In this document: one piece after another, positions 27,515 to 36,941 of the stretch | Layout: each line of letters opens with the position of its first letter | Position numbering within the stretch: position 1 is the stretch's first letter | From: Novosphingobium malaysiense | GTDB lineage: Bacteria > Pseudomonadota > Alphaproteobacteria > Sphingomonadales > Sphingomonadaceae | Direction: 5' to 3' | Length of the DNA: 64,000 bases | Assembly (NCBI RefSeq): GCF_000802225.1 | Contig: NZ_JTDI01000008.1 | Coordinates: 28,210-92,209 of the forward strand | Translations under genes and position numbers: made by a program | Notes under the pieces: model-generated | What the model saw: the letters and a program-made list of their open reading frames with translations, nothing else | Databases searched by the model: none | Told to the model about the DNA's origin: nothing

Positions 27515-28590
27515 GCGGGGCGGCGGACGCAGCTTCGAACAGTGGTACCACCCCAGTCCGCACAGGGCTCGAATTTGACGAAGCGGCCCTCGCGGCCTGG
27601 ATGGGCGCAAATGTTCAAGGGTTTGTCGGCCCGATTGAGGTCGAGCAGTTCAAAGGCGGCCTTTCCAACCCGACATACAAGCTGGTGACGCCAGCCAAGG
27701 CCTATGTCATGCGGCGCAAGCCGCCGGGGCAGCTTCTTAAAGGCGCGCATGCTGTTGAACGTGAGGCGAAAGTGCTGACCGCGCTTGATGGCCAGGGTTT
27801 CCCCGTCGCTCATGTTCACGGGCTGTGCGAGGATGCCGATGTGATCGGCACGCCATTCTATGTCATGGACATGGTTGAGGGCCGTATCTTCTGGGATGCG
27901 GCAATTTCCGATGCCGACAACAGCGAACGAGCCGCACTCTTCGATGCGATGAATGCCACGATCGCACAGCTCCACAGCATCGACTACCGGTCTGCCGGAC
28001 TGGGTGACTATGGTCGCCCCGGCAACTACTTCGGACGCCAGATAGCGCGCTGGTCGAGCCAATACCGCGAAGACGAGGAAGCCGGCCGGGACAATACGAT
28101 GGATCGGCTGATCGAATGGCTCGAAACCAACCTTCCCGCCGATGATGACGAAACAAGTGTGATCCATGGTGATTTCCGCATCGACAACCTGATCTTCCAT
28201 CCGAACGAACCACGTGTCCTCGCCGTGCTTGACTGGGAACTCTCGACGCTCGGCCATCCGGGGGCGGATTTCGCCTACCATGCTATGATGTACCGCATGC
28301 CTCCTCATATCGTCGCGGGACTCCTCGGCACCGACATTATCCAAATGGGCATCCCCACCGAGGACGAATACCTGGCCCGTTACTGCGAGCGAACGGGCCG
28401 AGCTTCGATGCCGGGTTACGACTATTATGTCGCATTCAACTTCTTTCGGCTCGCGGCCATCTTTCATGGTGTCAAGGGCCGGGTTATCCGGGGTACTGCC
28501 ACCAACAGCCGCGCACGCGAAAGGGTTGCCGCCCTCCCCGAGCTCATCGCCCTTGCCTGGAAGCAAGCACAGCGCGCCGGCGCACGCTGA
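27511..28590 (+). CDS. aminoglycoside phosphotransferase-family kinase, ACAD10/11-LvaA type
   Basis: 359 residues. Kinase-like features: YVMRRKPPG with the ATP-binding Lys, GQGFPVAHVHGLC, the catalytic loop VIHGDFRIDNLIFH (HGDxxxxN) and the metal site LDWELSTLGHPGADFA. This is the APH group that phosphorylates hydroxyacyl-CoAs, not antibiotics. GTG at 27511 overlaps the ACAD stop (GTGA), giving tight coupling. Together with that ACAD it suggests catabolism of a 4-hydroxyacyl-CoA. The gene ends 11 bases before a convergent gene. Confidence 0.85.
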   Translation: MSGAADAASNSGTTPVRTGLEFDEAALAAWMGANVQGFVGPIEVEQFKGGLSNPTYKLVTPAKAYVMRRKPPGQLLKGAHAVEREAKVLTALDGQGFPVAHVHGLCEDADVIGTPFYVMDMVEGRIFWDAAISDADNSERAALFDAMNATIAQLHSIDYRSAGLGDYGRPGNYFGRQIARWSSQYREDEEAGRDNTMDRLIEWLETNLPADDDETSVIHGDFRIDNLIFHPNEPRVLAVLDWELSTLGHPGADFAYHAMMYRMPPHIVAGLLGTDIIQMGIPTEDEYLARYCERTGRASMPGYDYYVAFNFFRLAAIFHGVKGRVIRGTATNSRARERVAALPELIALAWKQAQRAGAR

Positions 28591-28600
28591 CGCCAATAAT

Positions 28601-29842
28601 TTAGATCTCTATGCGTCTCGACCAAGCAGACTTTCGTTCAGCCAGCAAGGCAGCACGCCCGGCGTCGTCGATCGCCTGCCGTGCCAGAAAGTCCTGCGGC
28701 AGATCGCGGCGGTTCAACAGCCGTGCGGTAATCGTAGGCCCGCCATCGACCGGCGTTGACGGCAGCCCTTGCCAGCGCGCCAGGAACAGGCTGGTAGCAA
28801 GGCCCCCGGTATCCAGCCAGTTCACCACGCCGGGATCGCGAGGCGCGATAACGGCGCTGAGCGTCCCGTCGGGATCGGGCTGGCATTGCTGCCGGGTCAG
28901 GCTCGAGCTTCGTTCGTGGGCATCGATCGAGCGGAACCACCAGTCCGTGCACTGGAACGCGACATAGGCCGCCCCGGCCGTGTTCGCCCGCACCAGCACG
29001 ACTTCGTCATCAGCCAGCGTAAACCAGCCCTGCACGCCCGCCTGCGTGACCAGCCCGCCGACGCTTCCCGCAGGTGACGGCAGGCGGATCGTGTTCCGCT
29101 CCAATCCGCTGAACAGGCGGTGGAACCAGTAGTAGAGCGGCACATCCTCGACCGCGCGAAAGGCCGCGCGCTCCGCCATCTCCGCACGCGTCAGCGGCGC
29201 GGCATCCACCGGATCGAGACGATCGATGGACAGGTCGTACGACGTTTCGGTCGCCCAATTCTCGAAGGATTCGCGCACGAACAGGAACTTTGCGCGCGGT
29301 GCCGTGGTCAGGTGGTTGTCCCGACCATCAGCGGGCGTACCGTCGATGGTGAGCACAAACGACCCGTCCGCCTCGCATACGATCTGCGCGGTCTCGATGG
29401 TCTGGATCGTGTCTGACGTGCCGAAGTTGCCCACCAGTGTGAAGCTGGTGTTCGCCGGTACGGGCCCGACCGGCCGCGCCGTCACGCGGTAGTGGCCGCC
29501 ATGCGCGATCCCCGCGAGGCGATAGCAGTTGTCGGGATTGTCGCCCCCCATTCGGGCGCCGGGAACGTGCGTGCCATGCCAGTCATAAGCCGGCATGAAA
29601 TCGCGCACGAAGCGGGGATGCGCACTTTCGCTGGCCGCAGCCTTGAAGGCATAGTTGGTGACGAACTCGCGCATCGCCGCCTCGAAGTGCGGTTCGGCCC
29701 CGTCCAGCACATCGGTGCCATAGGCCAGACGAAAGCGATTGCCGACTATGGCAACGGCGGCCTCGATCGCATCGCTTGCAAGGATCGCGCGAACATCCGC
29801 CTCGGCGGCGAACTGGTCCGGATTGGCAAGGGGGTTGGACAT
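28601..29842 (-). CDS. DUF1214-type protein
   Basis: 413 residues of unknown biochemical role. The C-terminal half (AAYVAFQCTDWWFRSID through DPGVVNWLDTGGL) resembles the DUF1214 beta-rich domain, and the N-terminal helical part has no recognised motif. It has the same length and layout as the protein at 40070-41290, whose end has HTDPGIHNWLDPMGLP at the matching place, so the two are paralogues. No signal peptide or membrane segment is visible. Last gene of a six-gene minus operon and 11 bases before an SDR gene. Confidence 0.75.
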   Translation of the reverse strand: MSNPLANPDQFAAEADVRAILASDAIEAAVAIVGNRFRLAYGTDVLDGAEPHFEAAMREFVTNYAFKAAASESAHPRFVRDFMPAYDWHGTHVPGARMGGDNPDNCYRLAGIAHGGHYRVTARPVGPVPANTSFTLVGNFGTSDTIQTIETAQIVCEADGSFVLTIDGTPADGRDNHLTTAPRAKFLFVRESFENWATETSYDLSIDRLDPVDAAPLTRAEMAERAAFRAVEDVPLYYWFHRLFSGLERNTIRLPSPAGSVGGLVTQAGVQGWFTLADDEVVLVRANTAGAAYVAFQCTDWWFRSIDAHERSSSLTRQQCQPDPDGTLSAVIAPRDPGVVNWLDTGGLATSLFLARWQGLPSTPVDGGPTITARLLNRRDLPQDFLARQAIDDAGRAALLAERKSAWSRRIEI

Positions 29843-29852
29843 GGTGCGCGCC

Positions 29853-30611
29853 TCAGAGCATCATCATGCCGCCCTCGACGGCGAGCGTCTGGCCGGTCAT
29901 GTAGGCGCTGTCCTCGCTGGCAAGGAAGACCGCAACGGGGCCGATGTCCTCGTAAGCGTTCCCCCAGCGGCCCAGCGCGACGGTCTTGAGGTTTTCCGCC
30001 GCCTGCTCGGGGAAATCTTCCAGCCAGCGCTCGGCAGCCTCGGTGATCGCGGACGGATTGATGTTGTTGATCCGGATGCCGTACGGCCCCCATTCGCGCG
30101 CCGCCGCGCGGGTGAGCCCCCGGATGGCTTCCTTGGTCGCGGCATAGGCGGTGAAATAGGCCGCGCCATGCGTCCCCTGATAGGAGGCCATGTTGATCAC
30201 GCTGCCAGCTCCACGCGCCTTGAAGTGCGGCAAGGCGGCCTGCATGTGCCAGATCGAGCCGTAGAGCCCCGACTGCACGGACTCGTCCAGCACTTCGACG
30301 GTGTTGTCCTCAAGCGCCACGCCCTGGTGCGAAATCTGGGCGTTGTTCACCAGCACGTCGAGCCCGCCGAACGTATCAACCGCAAGCTTCACCGTGGCGA
30401 AGGCGTCCTCGCGCGAACGGACATCGGCTGCGTTGACTGCGACTTTGCCTCCCCGCGCCTCAAGATCGGGAACGACGCGCTCCAGCTTGTCGCGGCTGCG
30501 TCCGGTGAGAACCAGCGACGCGCCCTGGTCCGCGAATGCCTGCGCGATGCCCAGGCCAACGCCCTGCCCGCCACCCGTAATGATCGCGACCTTGCCTTTC
30601 AGTTTGCCCAT
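29853..30611 (-). CDS. SDR family oxidoreductase
   Basis: 252 residues. Cofactor loop GGGQGVGLG, NNAQISH where NNAG is usual, catalytic Ser strand VINMASYQG and YAATK; C-terminal MTGQTLAVEGGMM. A classical NAD(P)-dependent alcohol/ketone oxidoreductase. It lies between a sulfotransferase-like gene and a DUF1214-type gene in one operon; a 40-base gap upstream carries a GGGAGAGAC ribosome site. Confidence 0.88.
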   Translation of the reverse strand: MGKLKGKVAIITGGGQGVGLGIAQAFADQGASLVLTGRSRDKLERVVPDLEARGGKVAVNAADVRSREDAFATVKLAVDTFGGLDVLVNNAQISHQGVALEDNTVEVLDESVQSGLYGSIWHMQAALPHFKARGAGSVINMASYQGTHGAAYFTAYAATKEAIRGLTRAAAREWGPYGIRINNINPSAITEAAERWLEDFPEQAAENLKTVALGRWGNAYEDIGPVAVFLASEDSAYMTGQTLAVEGGMMML

Positions 30612-30651
30612 TGTGTCTCTCCCAGCTTATGGAAATTGCATCATGTACCTA

Positions 30652-31812
30652 TCATCCGCCCAGGAAGCGGGCGCGATAGGCGTCGAAATCGGCGGACAGG
30701 CTGGCCCAGTCGACCGCGAACGGTTCGAACGTGTAGCTGTGCCGACCATAGCGATCGCCAGAATTAGCCGGATCAGCGAGCCAGCCGCGCATCGCCGCTT
30801 CCGCTGCCTCGCTCCAGTCCAGCCCCCAGTCCGCGTAGCATTCGCGCAAGGCCGCCACCGGATCGGCCATGAACGCGGAAAACGCCATGTGCGTCACGCG
30901 CGGATCGTCCATTGCCGGATCGGCCAGGAGCGTATCGATGCGTTGCCGGAAATCGGCCAGATAGCCTTGCGCCAATACCGGACGCGGCAGGCCGCCCAGG
31001 GTTATGCCATCATAGACTACCGCCGCGATCGCGAGATTCGACGGCAGGAACGCTTCGGGCTCTCGGTGCGGGAAGAGGCAGCGCGCGTCGGGAAACACGG
31101 CGAACAGGTCATCCAGATGGCGCTGGTGTTCCACGCCCTTGAGCACCCAGCGCCGTCGCGGCGCCTGCCATTGCTGATGCTGCAAGAAGCGCTTCAGCCA
31201 GACATAGGCATCGCGCCGGTCTCCCCCTCCCTCGCGGATCGCCAGCGTGGGCGCATCGCAGAGCGCGACGGGGTAATTGTCCTGAAAGTCGAGGGTCAAG
31301 ATCTCCTCATCCTCGATCAGAGTGCTGCCCAGCGCATCCCAATAGGGATGGAGCGGCATGATACCGGGGCATTGATCGCAAAAGTGCTGCACCACCCGGT
31401 CCGCCGCCGCCTTGCGCGCGGGCGCCGGGGCCGCGCCCCCCGGCGGCGGCGAAGGTTCATGGACCCGCCATGCCTCGATCGCGCGGTGCGCCGGATCGGC
31501 CGCGAGCAGCGCATGCTGGATCGAGGTGCCGGTGCGGGGAAACCCGATCACGCAGACGGGCCCCACGATGTCCTCCTCAAGGATTTCGGGATGGCGCCGG
31601 ACATCGGCTTCGATCGACAGGCGGCGGGCGAGCAGCCTGACAATCTGCCGACGCGTGGCGATCTGCCGCTCTGGCGCGGCGTCGCCCGCATCGAGCGCCC
31701 GGATCAGGCTTTCAACACGCGAACGCAGCCCTTCGTCCACCAGTCCGTGGGTCCCGGATGCAATCTCGGCGGACTGGATGATCGAAGCCGATTCAAGCAG
31801 ATCCCTTGCCAT
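30652..31812 (-). CDS. sulfotransferase family protein (Sulfotransfer_3 type)
   Basis: 386 residues. The P-loop-like PAPS 5'-phosphosulfate-binding motif is VIGFPRTGTS near residue 110, and the WVLKGVEHQRHLDDLFAVFPDA segment with PHREPEAFLPS forms the 3'-phosphate site. The start MARDLLE at 31812 has GGGAGAGAAG upstream, so the longer frame is rejected. Members of this bacterial group are common in sphingomonad catabolic clusters but are mostly uncharacterised; true sulfation is unproven. The operon pairs it with an SDR and a DUF1254/DUF1214 protein. Confidence 0.82.
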   Translation of the reverse strand: MARDLLESASIIQSAEIASGTHGLVDEGLRSRVESLIRALDAGDAAPERQIATRRQIVRLLARRLSIEADVRRHPEILEEDIVGPVCVIGFPRTGTSIQHALLAADPAHRAIEAWRVHEPSPPPGGAAPAPARKAAADRVVQHFCDQCPGIMPLHPYWDALGSTLIEDEEILTLDFQDNYPVALCDAPTLAIREGGGDRRDAYVWLKRFLQHQQWQAPRRRWVLKGVEHQRHLDDLFAVFPDARCLFPHREPEAFLPSNLAIAAVVYDGITLGGLPRPVLAQGYLADFRQRIDTLLADPAMDDPRVTHMAFSAFMADPVAALRECYADWGLDWSEAAEAAMRGWLADPANSGDRYGRHSYTFEPFAVDWASLSADFDAYRARFLGG

Positions 31813-31865
31813 CTTCTCTCCCACTTTGCCGCCTTCGTTGTTTTTCTTGCGGCGGTGCTGACGGC

Positions 31866-33185
31866 TCAGCGCACCTTGCGGATGGGCTCGGGTATCCACT
31901 TCGCCTCGATGACGTCCTGCGCCGGGATGTACATGCGCAGAACCACGAGCAGCGGCTCTTCAGGGCAAGGCAGCCAGTTCGCCATCCGCTCGGGAACGGG
32001 TGGGCGATGCTGCAGGTGGATACGGACCTTGCCGTCTTCATCGACAATCAGGTTGCTGCGGTCACCCAGCGCGTAACGCCCGAGCTCGTTAGGGACGAGA
32101 AACTGGTTCTTCGCCTCGTAAACCGTGATCGACCAGAAGCCCTCCACCGGCATCTGCGCGGGCAGGGTCACGACATAATCGCCCTTCGAAGGATCGACCT
32201 TGTCCCCGTTCTCGTCGTGCTCCGACGGGAAGTAGACGCATTCCTCGAGATCGACGCCATAGATGCCGAAGGCCGCCTGCACCGCGCGCTTGTAATAGGC
32301 CTCGGGACTGCCGGAGAGCAGGTTCCGGTCGCCCCGGATGCGCGGCACGACGAACCAGCCGTTCTTCAAGGTTCCCGGCGCACGGGCATCGACCATCAAC
32401 TGCTGGAAAGTCTCCGCCGCGGTTTGTTCCAGAACCTTGCGGATCTCGGGGCCGAAAGCGTCGGGATCGAAAGGCTGACCCGGCACGATGCCAATCCTGG
32501 CGAAACGGTCAAACAGCGGCTGCTCATCCTCGCGCAGTTCGAAGAATTTCAGCAGGAAAGCGAAGTAGTCGTAGATATCGACGCTCTTGAACATCGTCTT
32601 CGACGGCCACTTCCACTCCGGGTCCGGCGCAGGCGGCGGCGCCTCGGTGCCGAGAAATTCCGATAGCGGCTGCAGCTTGAAGCGATCCTGGATCGCGTTG
32701 ACGGCCGGCTCGTCCACCTTGCCCCGGCACAGGATGCGGATCACGAAATAGGAAATGTCGGTTTCGCACGGGATGACCGCATCGATTCCTGGGGGCGTCT
32801 CGCCTTGCCAGTGCGGCCCGGCCAGCAGGTACGTGCCGCCGCCCTGCCCGCTGGTACGCGTGCCGAGCCATGCATAGTTGTGCATATAAAGGTCGGAGAA
32901 CTGCACGCTGAAATAGCGGTCGGGGAAGGCGGGCACCGTGAAGACCAGAGGTTCGCGGCGGGTATCGAAGGGAACCAGCGTGTAGAGCGTATCGAGATTG
33001 ATCTGGACTTCCTTGTTCAGGTCGTCCGTTGGCTCGATGATGTGCCGGTAGTGCTCCAGCTTGTTGAAGCCCCCCTTGCGCACGCCCAGCCAATGCAGGG
33101 CACGATATCCGTGCACGATCGAATAGGCATAGATGAAGGCTTCCTTCGCGATCTCGCGGGCCTCTGCCGGGGTCAGTTCTGCCAT
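31866..33185 (-). CDS. DUF1254/DUF1214 domain protein
   Basis: 439 residues. The N-terminal DUF1254-like part (EIAKEAFIYAYSIVHGYRALHW, then VQINLDTLYTLVPFDTRREPLVFTVP) is followed by a C-terminal DUF1214 domain with MPVEGFWSITVYEAKNQFLVPN. The usual secretion signal of periplasmic members is absent here, so it is probably cytoplasmic. The biochemical role of the family is unknown. It sits between an SDR and a sulfotransferase-like gene on one transcript. Confidence 0.8.
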   Translation of the reverse strand: MAELTPAEAREIAKEAFIYAYSIVHGYRALHWLGVRKGGFNKLEHYRHIIEPTDDLNKEVQINLDTLYTLVPFDTRREPLVFTVPAFPDRYFSVQFSDLYMHNYAWLGTRTSGQGGGTYLLAGPHWQGETPPGIDAVIPCETDISYFVIRILCRGKVDEPAVNAIQDRFKLQPLSEFLGTEAPPPAPDPEWKWPSKTMFKSVDIYDYFAFLLKFFELREDEQPLFDRFARIGIVPGQPFDPDAFGPEIRKVLEQTAAETFQQLMVDARAPGTLKNGWFVVPRIRGDRNLLSGSPEAYYKRAVQAAFGIYGVDLEECVYFPSEHDENGDKVDPSKGDYVVTLPAQMPVEGFWSITVYEAKNQFLVPNELGRYALGDRSNLIVDEDGKVRIHLQHRPPVPERMANWLPCPEEPLLVVLRMYIPAQDVIEAKWIPEPIRKVR

Positions 33186-33203
33186 GGTTTTCGGTTCCTT
33201 CCC

Positions 33204-33983
33204 TCAACCCGCTTGCGGCAGGTTGCCGAGCGTGAGCCCGCCGTCCGCCGCAACGATCGATCCATTGAAATAGCTGGAGGCATCGCTGGCGAGGAACAGC
33301 GCGGCGTGGGCGACTTCCTCCTGCTCTGCAAACCGCTTGTGCGGCAGGAAGTTGCGCAGCGCGGCAAGCACCTTGGCACCGTCGCCCTGGTCCGCCGCCG
33401 CGACCGCCTCGCCGTTGATGAAGCCTGGCGCCAGCGCATTGACGCGCACGTTCTTGCCGGCAAGGTCGATGGCCATCGCCTTGACCAGCGCGACCATGCC
33501 CCCCTTCGATGCGCAATAATCCGCATTGAGCGGAAACCCGACCGTACCAGCCGATGAGGCAATGGCGACGATCGCGCCGACTTGGCCGCCATCGATCATC
33601 GCCTTGGCCGCCGCCTGTGCGGTGAAGAAGAAGCCCTTGAGATTGGTATCCAGCATCCGGTCCCAGTGCGCCTCGTCTATTTTGAACAGTGGACGGGGAT
33701 GCTCCCAGGCAGCGTTGTAGATGATGGAATCCAGCCGCCCGAAGTGATCCACTGTGTCACTCACCATGCGTCGGCAATCATCGGTCACACTCACATCGGC
33801 CGTCATCGGCAACGCGCGGCGGCCCAGCGCCTCGATTTCAGCGGCGACGTTCCTGACCGCCTCCCCGCTGCGGGCGGCCAGCGCGACGTCGGCGCCGGCG
33901 CGGGCCGCGGCAAGCGCGATCTGCCGGCCGGTTCCCTTGCTGGCGCCCACGACGAGCACAATTTTCTCGGCAAGGCTGTTCAT
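33204..33983 (-). CDS. SDR family oxidoreductase
   Basis: 259 residues. Cofactor loop VGASKGTGR, YNAAW in place of NNAG, catalytic Ser in IASSAGTVG and YCASK. C-terminal FNGSIVAADGGLT. The start MNSLAEK at 33983 is preceded by GGGAG and lies four bases after the stop of the upstream gene, which fixes it. Probably oxidises or reduces the substrate shared by the operon. Confidence 0.88.
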   Translation of the reverse strand: MNSLAEKIVLVVGASKGTGRQIALAAARAGADVALAARSGEAVRNVAAEIEALGRRALPMTADVSVTDDCRRMVSDTVDHFGRLDSIIYNAAWEHPRPLFKIDEAHWDRMLDTNLKGFFFTAQAAAKAMIDGGQVGAIVAIASSAGTVGFPLNADYCASKGGMVALVKAMAIDLAGKNVRVNALAPGFINGEAVAAADQGDGAKVLAALRNFLPHKRFAEQEEVAHAALFLASDASSYFNGSIVAADGGLTLGNLPQAG

Positions 33984-33987
33984 CGAA

Positions 33988-35241
33988 TTACTCCCTCGGA
34001 ATGCCGTATTGAGCGATATAGTCGGCAAACATCGCGTCGATCTGCTCGCCGTTCAGGCCGAATTCCTCGAGCGAATACCGATGCGCCCCGTGGCGCGCCT
34101 CGCGATCCCCGCTCGCGGCTTCGAGCGCGGCTTGTGCATCCTCCGAGAACTCCAGCCCGATGAAGTCGTAGATGCGCTGCATCTCGTGCTTCCAGTCGCG
34201 ATTGATGTCGGCATAGCGCACATCGAGCTGCTGGTCGGGCGGGACGATCGACTTTCGCTCTTCCTCCACCTTCTCGACCTGACGCAGGCATTTTTCGGCA
34301 AGATAGGCGCCCAGCCGCTCTGGGTTGTGATCGTCGGTGCCGAGAATGCCGATGTTCCAGAACATCGAACAGTTCGACGCCACCGTCTTGCGCGGATCGC
34401 GATGCATGAAGACCACTTTCGCGTCTGGGAAGACTTCCATCAGCGCATCGAGATCCTGCATGTGCTGCGGCGACTTCAGCACCCAGGGACGGTTCGGGTC
34501 GTCCTTGCGGAACCAGGCGATGAGCTGAATCAGCTTCTTCATGTAGGCATAGGCATCGCGCTGGTTCCGCTCCAGGCAGAAGCGGCCATACGTGGGCACG
34601 AACCGCTGCGCCTCGATCATCAGCGAGGTAAAGCTCATGTTGAGCAGCCCGATTTCCTCCTCGGGCGCTTCGGCATCGAGCGTGTGGATATGAGCATTCT
34701 GCGGGTTCATCGCGAGGAACCCCTTGTGCGCGCCCTTGGCCCGGCCGATCCGGGGATCCGGCCCCTCTCCGAAGCTCTCCGGCATCGGCACCGGGAAATT
34801 GATTTCCCAATCGCGCAGGAACAGGAAACGCGGATCGCGCGCCAACAGGCGATGCGCGCGCGTCGTCCCGGAACGCGCGGGTCCGACGATGACCGTCATC
34901 GGACCAAGCTTGGTTTCCAGAATTTCGGGATGGCGGTCGAACAGGTCCTGTGCCCGCAGGCGGTCGACCAGCCGGGCGATCAGGAATTGGCGCGCCATGA
35001 CCCGCCCGAACGGATTGAGCGCGGCCTCTGTCTCCATCGAATGAGTCAGCGCACGCAGGTTCTGGCGGAATTCGTCTTCCCCGAAGAAGTGCAGCCCTGT
35101 CTTCTTGCGCGCCGCCGCAATGACGGCCTCCTCCGAGAAGTCGGCCCCCGGCGACACCACGGGCCGCGTGATGGTCTGCACCTTGTCGCCCAGCGGGACC
35201 TCCACGGTCTCCATTTCCGGGGCACTTCTCTCGCCTGCCAT
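33988..35241 (-). CDS. sulfotransferase family protein (Sulfotransfer_3 type)
   Basis: 417 residues. PAPS-binding loop VIVGPARSGTTRAH near residue 110, then WVLKSPQHMQDLDALMEVFPDAKVVF and MHRDPRKTVAS for the 3'-phosphate site, the classical order. MAGERSAPE at 35241 has a GGTGAGG/AAGG ribosome site. This start leaves the 14-bp palindrome at 35313 upstream of it, in the divergent promoter; the longer frame would bury that site inside coding sequence. First gene of the six-gene minus operon. Confidence 0.83.
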   Translation of the reverse strand: MAGERSAPEMETVEVPLGDKVQTITRPVVSPGADFSEEAVIAAARKKTGLHFFGEDEFRQNLRALTHSMETEAALNPFGRVMARQFLIARLVDRLRAQDLFDRHPEILETKLGPMTVIVGPARSGTTRAHRLLARDPRFLFLRDWEINFPVPMPESFGEGPDPRIGRAKGAHKGFLAMNPQNAHIHTLDAEAPEEEIGLLNMSFTSLMIEAQRFVPTYGRFCLERNQRDAYAYMKKLIQLIAWFRKDDPNRPWVLKSPQHMQDLDALMEVFPDAKVVFMHRDPRKTVASNCSMFWNIGILGTDDHNPERLGAYLAEKCLRQVEKVEEERKSIVPPDQQLDVRYADINRDWKHEMQRIYDFIGLEFSEDAQAALEAASGDREARHGAHRYSLEEFGLNGEQIDAMFADYIAQYGIPRE

Positions 35242-35312
35242 AGCCTTGTTCCTCACCAATCTCGTCTCCACGCTAAAAGCGGGTGGGAGGAATCGGCAAT
35301 CATGACCACCAT

Positions 35313-35326
35313 CTATCTCCAATGCG
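35313..35326. promoter_or_regulatory. 14-bp palindromic operator-like site 6
   Basis: ATCTCCAATGCGAT lies in the 166-bp divergent region between a sulfotransferase-like operon (minus) and a CoA ligase operon (plus). The right half TGCGAT is exact. Confidence 0.5.
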
Positions 35327-35407
35327 ATAAGTCGGTGCGCGACTATGGCCGCAGCGCGAATTCGCCGAAACAATACGCCGAACCACGCAACGCAAACCGC
35401 GGAAGCC

Positions 35408-36928
35408 ATGCAAATAGACTTCGCAGAATTGATCGGGCCGGACGGCGAGCCCTACAAGGGCGCCGCGCTTGGCGCAGTTCTTTCGGGGCATGCGCAAGTC
35501 ACGCCCGATGCCCCCGCCTTCTCGATCGGCGGCAGGACATGGTCGTTCGCGCAACTGGACAGCCAGGCAAACCGGCGCGCGCGGCTGTTGGCCCGCGATT
35601 TCGGAGTCGTCCAGGGCGACCGCGTGGTGATTGCCGCCCCCAATTGCGTCGAATACATCGAGGTAGCCTTTGCCATCTGGAAGCTCGGCGCAACGCCTTG
35701 CCCGGTCTCCTGGCGCATCGCCGAAAAGGAATTCGTCGATCTCGTCGCCCTGATGGGTCCCCGGTGCATCGCCGGCACGGCCAGCCTGCCCCACTGCGAT
35801 TGCCCTACGCATGACCTCCAGCAGCCCTTGCCGGAAGACCTGAGCGACGATCCCCTTCCCCCGGCCGTGACCGCGCCGGGCAAGATCATGAACAGCGGCG
35901 GAAGCACCGGGCGGCCCAAGCTCATCATCGATCCCGAGCCTTCATCCTGGGGACCGGACAAGAAAGGGCGCCGCCGCCTGCCCCGAACCACCTTCCTCAA
36001 CCCTGCACCGCTACACCATTCGGCGCCTTTCGCTTACACAACCGGCGCAATCGGGGAAGGCAGCCATGCGGTGTGCATGGAACGGTTCGATCCGGAAGAA
36101 TGGCTGCGCCGCGTCGAACAGTACCGCCCCGATATCGCCTATGTCGTACCGACCATGATGAGCCGGATTTCCAAGCTTCCCGAAGAGGTCACGACAGCGG
36201 CCGATCTTCGTTCGATCCACACATTGACGCACATGGCGGCACCCTGCCCGCCCGATGTAAAGCGCTGGTGGATAAACCGCGTCGGCCCGGAAACCGTGCT
36301 CGAAATCTACGGCGGCACAGAACGCATAGGGGCCACCGTGATCGACGGCGCGGAATGGCTTGCTCGTCCTGGCTCGGTCGGGCGCGCGGCCGCGGGTTAC
36401 GAGATCGTTGTCATGGACGAGGACGGCCATCCCCTGCCGCCGGGCGAAGTGGGAGAGATCTTCTTCCGCAACGCGCAAGGAGCGGGAGCCGCCTACGACT
36501 ACATCGGTGCCGACACCCGCATCCGCGACGATCTGGACAGTTTCGGGGACATGGGCTGGGTCGATGCCGATGGTTATCTCTACATCGCCGACCGGCGCAC
36601 CGACATGGTTCTTCTCGGCGGCGCCAATATCTTTCCCGCGGAAATAGAGGCCGCGATCGAAACCCTTCCCGGTGTTCTCTGCGCGGCCGTGATCGGCATC
36701 CCCGAGGCGGACATGGGAAATCGCCTGCACGCGATCGTCGAACTGGCTGACAACGCACAGGAGCCCTCAGATGGCTTGGCCTTCCTTGCTCCGGCACTCC
36801 AGCACCTGGCCAAGCTGAAGCATCCTCGAAGCGTTGAGTTCACCCGTGAACGCATTCGCGACGATACTGGCAAGGTCCGGCGCAGCGCCCTTCGGACCGC
36901 GCGCCTGCCCCAGCCGGAAAGCAACTGA
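35408..36928 (+). CDS. AMP-forming acyl-CoA synthetase
   Basis: 506 residues of the ANL superfamily. The phosphate loop is MNSGGSTGRPKLI, a variant common in bile-acid and other bulky-acid CoA ligases; IYGGTERIG (A5), the D/GD segment FGDMGWVDADGYLYIADRRTDM and the C-terminal DDTGKVRRSAL with the catalytic Lys are present. It would activate a bulky carboxylic acid. The ATG at 35408 gives a normal length. It leads a plus-strand pair with an old-yellow-enzyme homologue, 13 bases downstream. Confidence 0.9.
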   Translation: MQIDFAELIGPDGEPYKGAALGAVLSGHAQVTPDAPAFSIGGRTWSFAQLDSQANRRARLLARDFGVVQGDRVVIAAPNCVEYIEVAFAIWKLGATPCPVSWRIAEKEFVDLVALMGPRCIAGTASLPHCDCPTHDLQQPLPEDLSDDPLPPAVTAPGKIMNSGGSTGRPKLIIDPEPSSWGPDKKGRRRLPRTTFLNPAPLHHSAPFAYTTGAIGEGSHAVCMERFDPEEWLRRVEQYRPDIAYVVPTMMSRISKLPEEVTTAADLRSIHTLTHMAAPCPPDVKRWWINRVGPETVLEIYGGTERIGATVIDGAEWLARPGSVGRAAAGYEIVVMDEDGHPLPPGEVGEIFFRNAQGAGAAYDYIGADTRIRDDLDSFGDMGWVDADGYLYIADRRTDMVLLGGANIFPAEIEAAIETLPGVLCAAVIGIPEADMGNRLHAIVELADNAQEPSDGLAFLAPALQHLAKLKHPRSVEFTRERIRDDTGKVRRSALRTARLPQPESN

Positions 36929-36941
36929 GAGGAACGCGACG

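Noticed and set aside
27511..28590. Aminoglycoside resistance gene
   Set aside because: The APH-type fold and coupling to an ACAD match the LvaA/ACAD10-11 kinase group, not antibiotic kinases.
33754..35814. 686-codon plus-strand frame
   Set aside because: It lies antisense to a sulfotransferase-like gene and enters the CoA ligase out of frame; no recognisable domain.
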